From Clostridia bacterium (GTDB lineage: Bacteria; Bacillota; Clostridia; Christensenellales; Aristaeellaceae), in the NCBI GenBank assembly GCA_009776385.1, contig WRFT01000064.1:1-8937 (forward strand): a stretch of DNA of 8,937 bases. The letters run 5' to 3'. The translations under genes were made by a program, and so were the position numbers. Positions 6,570 through 8,937 of this stretch are shown here, one piece after another; the first letter of the stretch is position 1; every line of letters starts with the position of its first letter. The notes under the pieces are model-generated. The model was not told where the DNA came from, did no database searches, and worked only from the letters and a program-made list of their open reading frames with translations.

Positions 6570-7511
6570 ATGGTTGAAGCCCATCAACGCAGAGAACGCG
6601 CGCCCCGCAATGAGAAGACCATGAACCAATTATCTAAACACACGAATCTGGGGTTGAATATCCTGATGATTCTCTCGTGTATAGCGGTACTGCTTCCGAT
6701 TTGGCTCATCATCATCGCCTCGTTCACAGAGGAGAATACGCTGAAATCTTTCGGTTATGCCTTTTGGCCCCGAGAGTTTTCCACTAAGGCGTACACCTAT
6801 CTGTTTTCCAGCAATTCCATCATTGGAACGGCGTATAAAAACACCGTGCTCTCCACGGTATTAGGTACCATCGCGTCGATGATTTCAGTGGGGCTGTACG
6901 CGTACCCGCTTTCGCGTAAGGAGTTCAGGTTCCGCAAGTTCTTCGCGTTTTTCTCTTTCTTTACCATGTTGTTTAACGGCGGTTTGGTCAGTTACTTTTT
7001 TGTCGCGCGCAATGTATTAAACCTTACCAATTCGTTATGGGCCCTGTTTTTACCACTCAGTTTCAGCGCCTTTTGGGTACTGGTGATGCGTACGTTCTAC
7101 ACCTCCGCCGTACCGGATGCGGTCATTGAATCGGCCCGCATCGACGGCGCCAGTGAATGGCGTACCTTGCTGCAAATCGTACTGCCTCTTTCACTGCCGG
7201 GCCTCGCGACAGTGGCGCTTTTTTCAGCGGTAGGCGTTTGGAACAACTTTTTCCAATGCATGCTTTTAACAAATGAAGCCAAGTATTTTAACCTTCAGTA
7301 CACGATTTATACCACGCTTAACAACATCCGCTTCCTTAAGGACATGGCGTCATCCGTAGGCGGTAACTTTAACATATCGGTGGCTGAGCTCCCCTCTGAA
7401 ACATTCCGCATGGGTATGGCCGTTTTAACCGTGGGCCCCATCATCCTGGCCTATCCGTTTTTTCAACGCTACTTTATCAGGGGACTTACCATCGGCGCGG
7501 TCAAGGGCTGA
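6570..7511 (+). CDS. ABC sugar transporter permease, YtcP/LplC type
   Basis: A 313-residue membrane protein with about six hydrophobic segments, including about 28-51, 92-114, 125-145, 155-174, 208-226 and 282-298. The EAA loop is ESARIDGASEWRTLLQIVLP (187-206). FNGGLV (135-140) and the C-terminal YFIRGLTIGAVKG (301-313) are typical of YtcP-type permeases. It is the partner of the preceding LplB-type permease, starting 28 bases after its stop. AAGGAGG (6555-6561) sits 8 bases before ATG 6570 and supports that start, although the basic first 17 residues look like a short extension and Met18 is a possible alternative. The binding-protein gene follows after 64 bases. Confidence 0.92.
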   Translation: MVEAHQRRERAPRNEKTMNQLSKHTNLGLNILMILSCIAVLLPIWLIIIASFTEENTLKSFGYAFWPREFSTKAYTYLFSSNSIIGTAYKNTVLSTVLGTIASMISVGLYAYPLSRKEFRFRKFFAFFSFFTMLFNGGLVSYFFVARNVLNLTNSLWALFLPLSFSAFWVLVMRTFYTSAVPDAVIESARIDGASEWRTLLQIVLPLSLPGLATVALFSAVGVWNNFFQCMLLTNEAKYFNLQYTIYTTLNNIRFLKDMASSVGGNFNISVAELPSETFRMGMAVLTVGPIILAYPFFQRYFIRGLTIGAVKG

Positions 7512-7520
7512 ACAAACGGT

Positions 7521-7549
7521 GTGAAGGAGAGTACTCTCCTGCATATAAT
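7521..7549 (+). promoter_or_regulatory. Possible internal promoter for the solute-binding protein gene
   Basis: A perfect TATAAT lies at 7544-7549. The 17-base spacing places a poor -35 (GTGAAG, 7521-7526) upstream, and the 16-base palindrome at 7525-7540 falls almost wholly in the spacer. Transcription would begin near 7556, just ahead of the ribosome site at 7561-7567. Because the -35 is poor and AT-rich sequence can give TATAAT by chance, this is tentative. Confidence 0.35.
7525..7540. repeat. Perfect 16-base palindrome / hairpin between permease and binding-protein genes
   Basis: AGGAGAGTACTCTCCT equals its own reverse complement. As RNA it can form a 6-bp stem (AGGAGA/UCUCCU) with a GUAC loop. 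No T-run follows, so it is not an intrinsic terminator. Such an intercistronic hairpin could protect the downstream message, helping the binding protein reach higher levels than the permeases; as DNA it could instead be an operator. Confidence 0.5.
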
Positions 7550-7575
7550 TATTCAAAACTGAGGAGGAAAACTAC

Positions 7576-8937
7576 ATGAGAAAATGGTTGGCCATGGGAC
7601 TGGCTCTGGCGATGCTCCTGGGTATGGCCGCTGCCGCGACCGCCGAACCGTACGTGTTGGACATGTACTGGATTGGCAACGGCGACACGGATGCGCGCGC
7701 GGCGGTCGAGGAAGCAGTAAACGCGTACATCGAGCCGCTGATTGACGCGAAAGTTAACTTCAAGATCTACGGATGGGGTGAGTGGGATGATAATGCTCTC
7801 GTCGCCCTGCAGATTGGCGACAAAGCGGATATCTTCTTCACCACGGAATGTAAGTTCTATATGCGTACGGTGAAGCAGGATCTGTTTATGCCCCTGTCTG
7901 ACCCCAACGGCCCCTACGGCGACCTGTTGGCGCAATACGGTCAGGATATCCTGACATCTATGAGCCCCTCGTTCATCTTGGGCACACAGATCGACGGTGT
8001 CAACTATGCCGTACCCACCAACAAGGAACTGTGTGTTCCCAACGGCTGGGTGTACAATGTGGACGCTGCCGCGGAGTTAGGCTTCGACCCCTCCTTACTG
8101 ACGCAACCCATCACCGATTACACGACGATGGAGCCCTATGTGTCGATGGAGCCCTATCTGGCCAAGTATCTGGAGCTGTATCCGGATCGTTACCCCATTG
8201 TAACCGACGGCGGCGATGGCCGCGGCCCCTGGACGCCCAACTTTGCTGACGGCATCGATGAGCTGATTAGCATGTTGTGGAATCCTAACGAAGACGGCAC
8301 ATGGGATGAGACGATTTATTCCAAATGGGAATCCGACATCACCATCGATTTCGCAAAACTGATGTACGACTGGAATCAAAAGGGCTACATCAATCCCGAC
8401 GCGGTGTTGGAGCAATACTCCGACGATGCCCTGAACCAAGGGCGCGCCCTGCTTCAGCCGATGCCGCTCAAGGGCTTTAACATCAAGGGTGTTGAGCTGA
8501 TGAACGCATCCGGCAACCCGGATCTGGTACTGGACGAGATTTATGGCAACATGAAGGTCGCCCACACCCAGGATACCTCCGGCTCTATGTTCGCCATCCC
8601 CGTGACGTCCGAAGATCCGGTGAAGGCGATGCAGTTCCTGAACCTGATGCATAGTGATCCCGTACTGGTGAACATGATGCTGTACGGTGTGGAAGGCCTG
8701 CATTGGGAACTGGAAGAAGACGGCCGTGTGAACATCCTGGATTCTAACTGGTACGGCGCCCATGCCGGAGCATGGACCGTTGGCGATGTACTGCTACAGC
8801 ATGTCACCAACAAAGAAGACCCGGAGAAGAACCGCCTGTTGGTAGAATACGCGGACGACGCAATCTCCCATGTCTCGTTGGGCTTCCGTTTTGACCAGAC
8901 ACCTGTGAACAACGAGATCGCCGCGCTGCGCGCGCTA
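7576..8937 (+). CDS. Extracellular solute-binding protein, DUF3502-like C-terminus (3' end missing)
   Basis: The frame is open from ATG 7576 to the right edge, 454 residues, stop not reached. GAGGAGG (7561-7567) lies 8 bases before the start. Residues 1-23 form a signal peptide: MRKW, a hydrophobic stretch, then Ala-Thr-Ala before Glu24. No Cys is present there, so it is not a classical lipoprotein, unusual for binding proteins of monoderm bacteria. The mature part looks like the LplA/LipO carbohydrate-binding family. The C-terminal region has MQFLNLMHSDP (352-362), YGVEGLHW (370-377) and GFRFDQTPVNNEI (436-448), which resemble DUF3502. It should capture substrate outside the membrane and deliver it to the two permeases just upstream. 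Residues 185-196 hold a duplicated hexapeptide. Only a short C-terminal piece is probably missing, judging from family length near 500. Confidence 0.9.
   Translation, partial: MRKWLAMGLALAMLLGMAAAATAEPYVLDMYWIGNGDTDARAAVEEAVNAYIEPLIDAKVNFKIYGWGEWDDNALVALQIGDKADIFFTTECKFYMRTVKQDLFMPLSDPNGPYGDLLAQYGQDILTSMSPSFILGTQIDGVNYAVPTNKELCVPNGWVYNVDAAAELGFDPSLLTQPITDYTTMEPYVSMEPYLAKYLELYPDRYPIVTDGGDGRGPWTPNFADGIDELISMLWNPNEDGTWDETIYSKWESDITIDFAKLMYDWNQKGYINPDAVLEQYSDDALNQGRALLQPMPLKGFNIKGVELMNASGNPDLVLDEIYGNMKVAHTQDTSGSMFAIPVTSEDPVKAMQFLNLMHSDPVLVNMMLYGVEGLHWELEEDGRVNILDSNWYGAHAGAWTVGDVLLQHVTNKEDPEKNRLLVEYADDAISHVSLGFRFDQTPVNNEIAALRAL
8125..8160 (+). repeat. 18-base in-frame tandem duplication inside the binding-protein gene
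   Basis: ATGGAGCCCTAT occurs at 8128-8139 and again at 8146-8157, 18 bases apart, with similar flanks (17 of the bases in CGATGGAGCCCTATSTG agree apart from one). It encodes MEPYVS followed by MEPYLA (residues 185-196). It looks like a recent in-frame duplication of six codons. Confidence 0.6.

Noticed and set aside
7525..7540. Palindrome before the binding-protein gene as an intrinsic terminator
   Set aside because: The stem is followed by GCATATAATTATTC rather than a T-run, and the next gene clearly belongs to the same transporter.
8095..8763. A 222-codon minus-strand frame opposite the binding-protein gene
   Set aside because: Its His- and Val-rich composition is what the antisense of a GC-rich coding frame yields; the plus-strand frame has clear family motifs and a strong ribosome site.

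Overview
The window carries a catabolic and uptake locus of the kind common in fermentative Firmicutes (Clostridia or Bacilli type). Four things point that way: strong AGGAGG-type ribosome binding sites, an ABC sugar importer of the LplB/YtcP type with a DUF3502-like solute-binding protein, no ATPase gene beside it, and enzymes without signal peptides. The exact taxon cannot be read from the sequence. No RNA genes, mobile elements or CRISPR arrays were seen.

Layout: the left third is read on the minus strand. A promoter near 3003-3032 drives a URO-D-superfamily protein (1937-2959) and then, 29 bases downstream, a GH116-type glycoside hydrolase (1-1907), which is open across the whole stretch and runs off the left edge. 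Divergently, the plus strand carries a nucleoside-hydrolase-family protein (3183-4064) and a DUF2961/GH172 protein (4089-5267), 24 bases apart. A 275-base non-coding region (5268-5542) follows, then two ABC permeases (5543-6541, 6570-7511) and a solute-binding protein (7576 to the right edge, 3' end missing).

The clearest regulatory signal is a 76-base element present twice at about 75% identity without gaps, at 3088-3163 and 5326-5401. Each copy holds the same upstream box and a weak sigma-A-like promoter (TAGACR, 17 bases, TATGCT). This ties the enzyme operon and the importer operon into one regulon, probably activator-dependent. The regulator is not in the window. Two perfect 16-base palindromes lie in front of the transporter genes: one at 5430-5445, and one at 7525-7540 just before the binding-protein gene.

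How the genes may work together (inference): the importer brings in a glycoside or short oligosaccharide. The cytoplasmic GH116 and GH172 enzymes cut glycosidic bonds, the nucleoside-hydrolase relative cuts a ribofuranosyl or similar bond, and the URO-D-like protein acts on the remaining moiety, possibly a methyl group. GH172 and nucleoside hydrolases both act on furanosides, so a furanose-containing substrate is a reasonable guess. None of this fixes the substrate. The individual families are known; the combination and its shared promoter element are what deserve attention.
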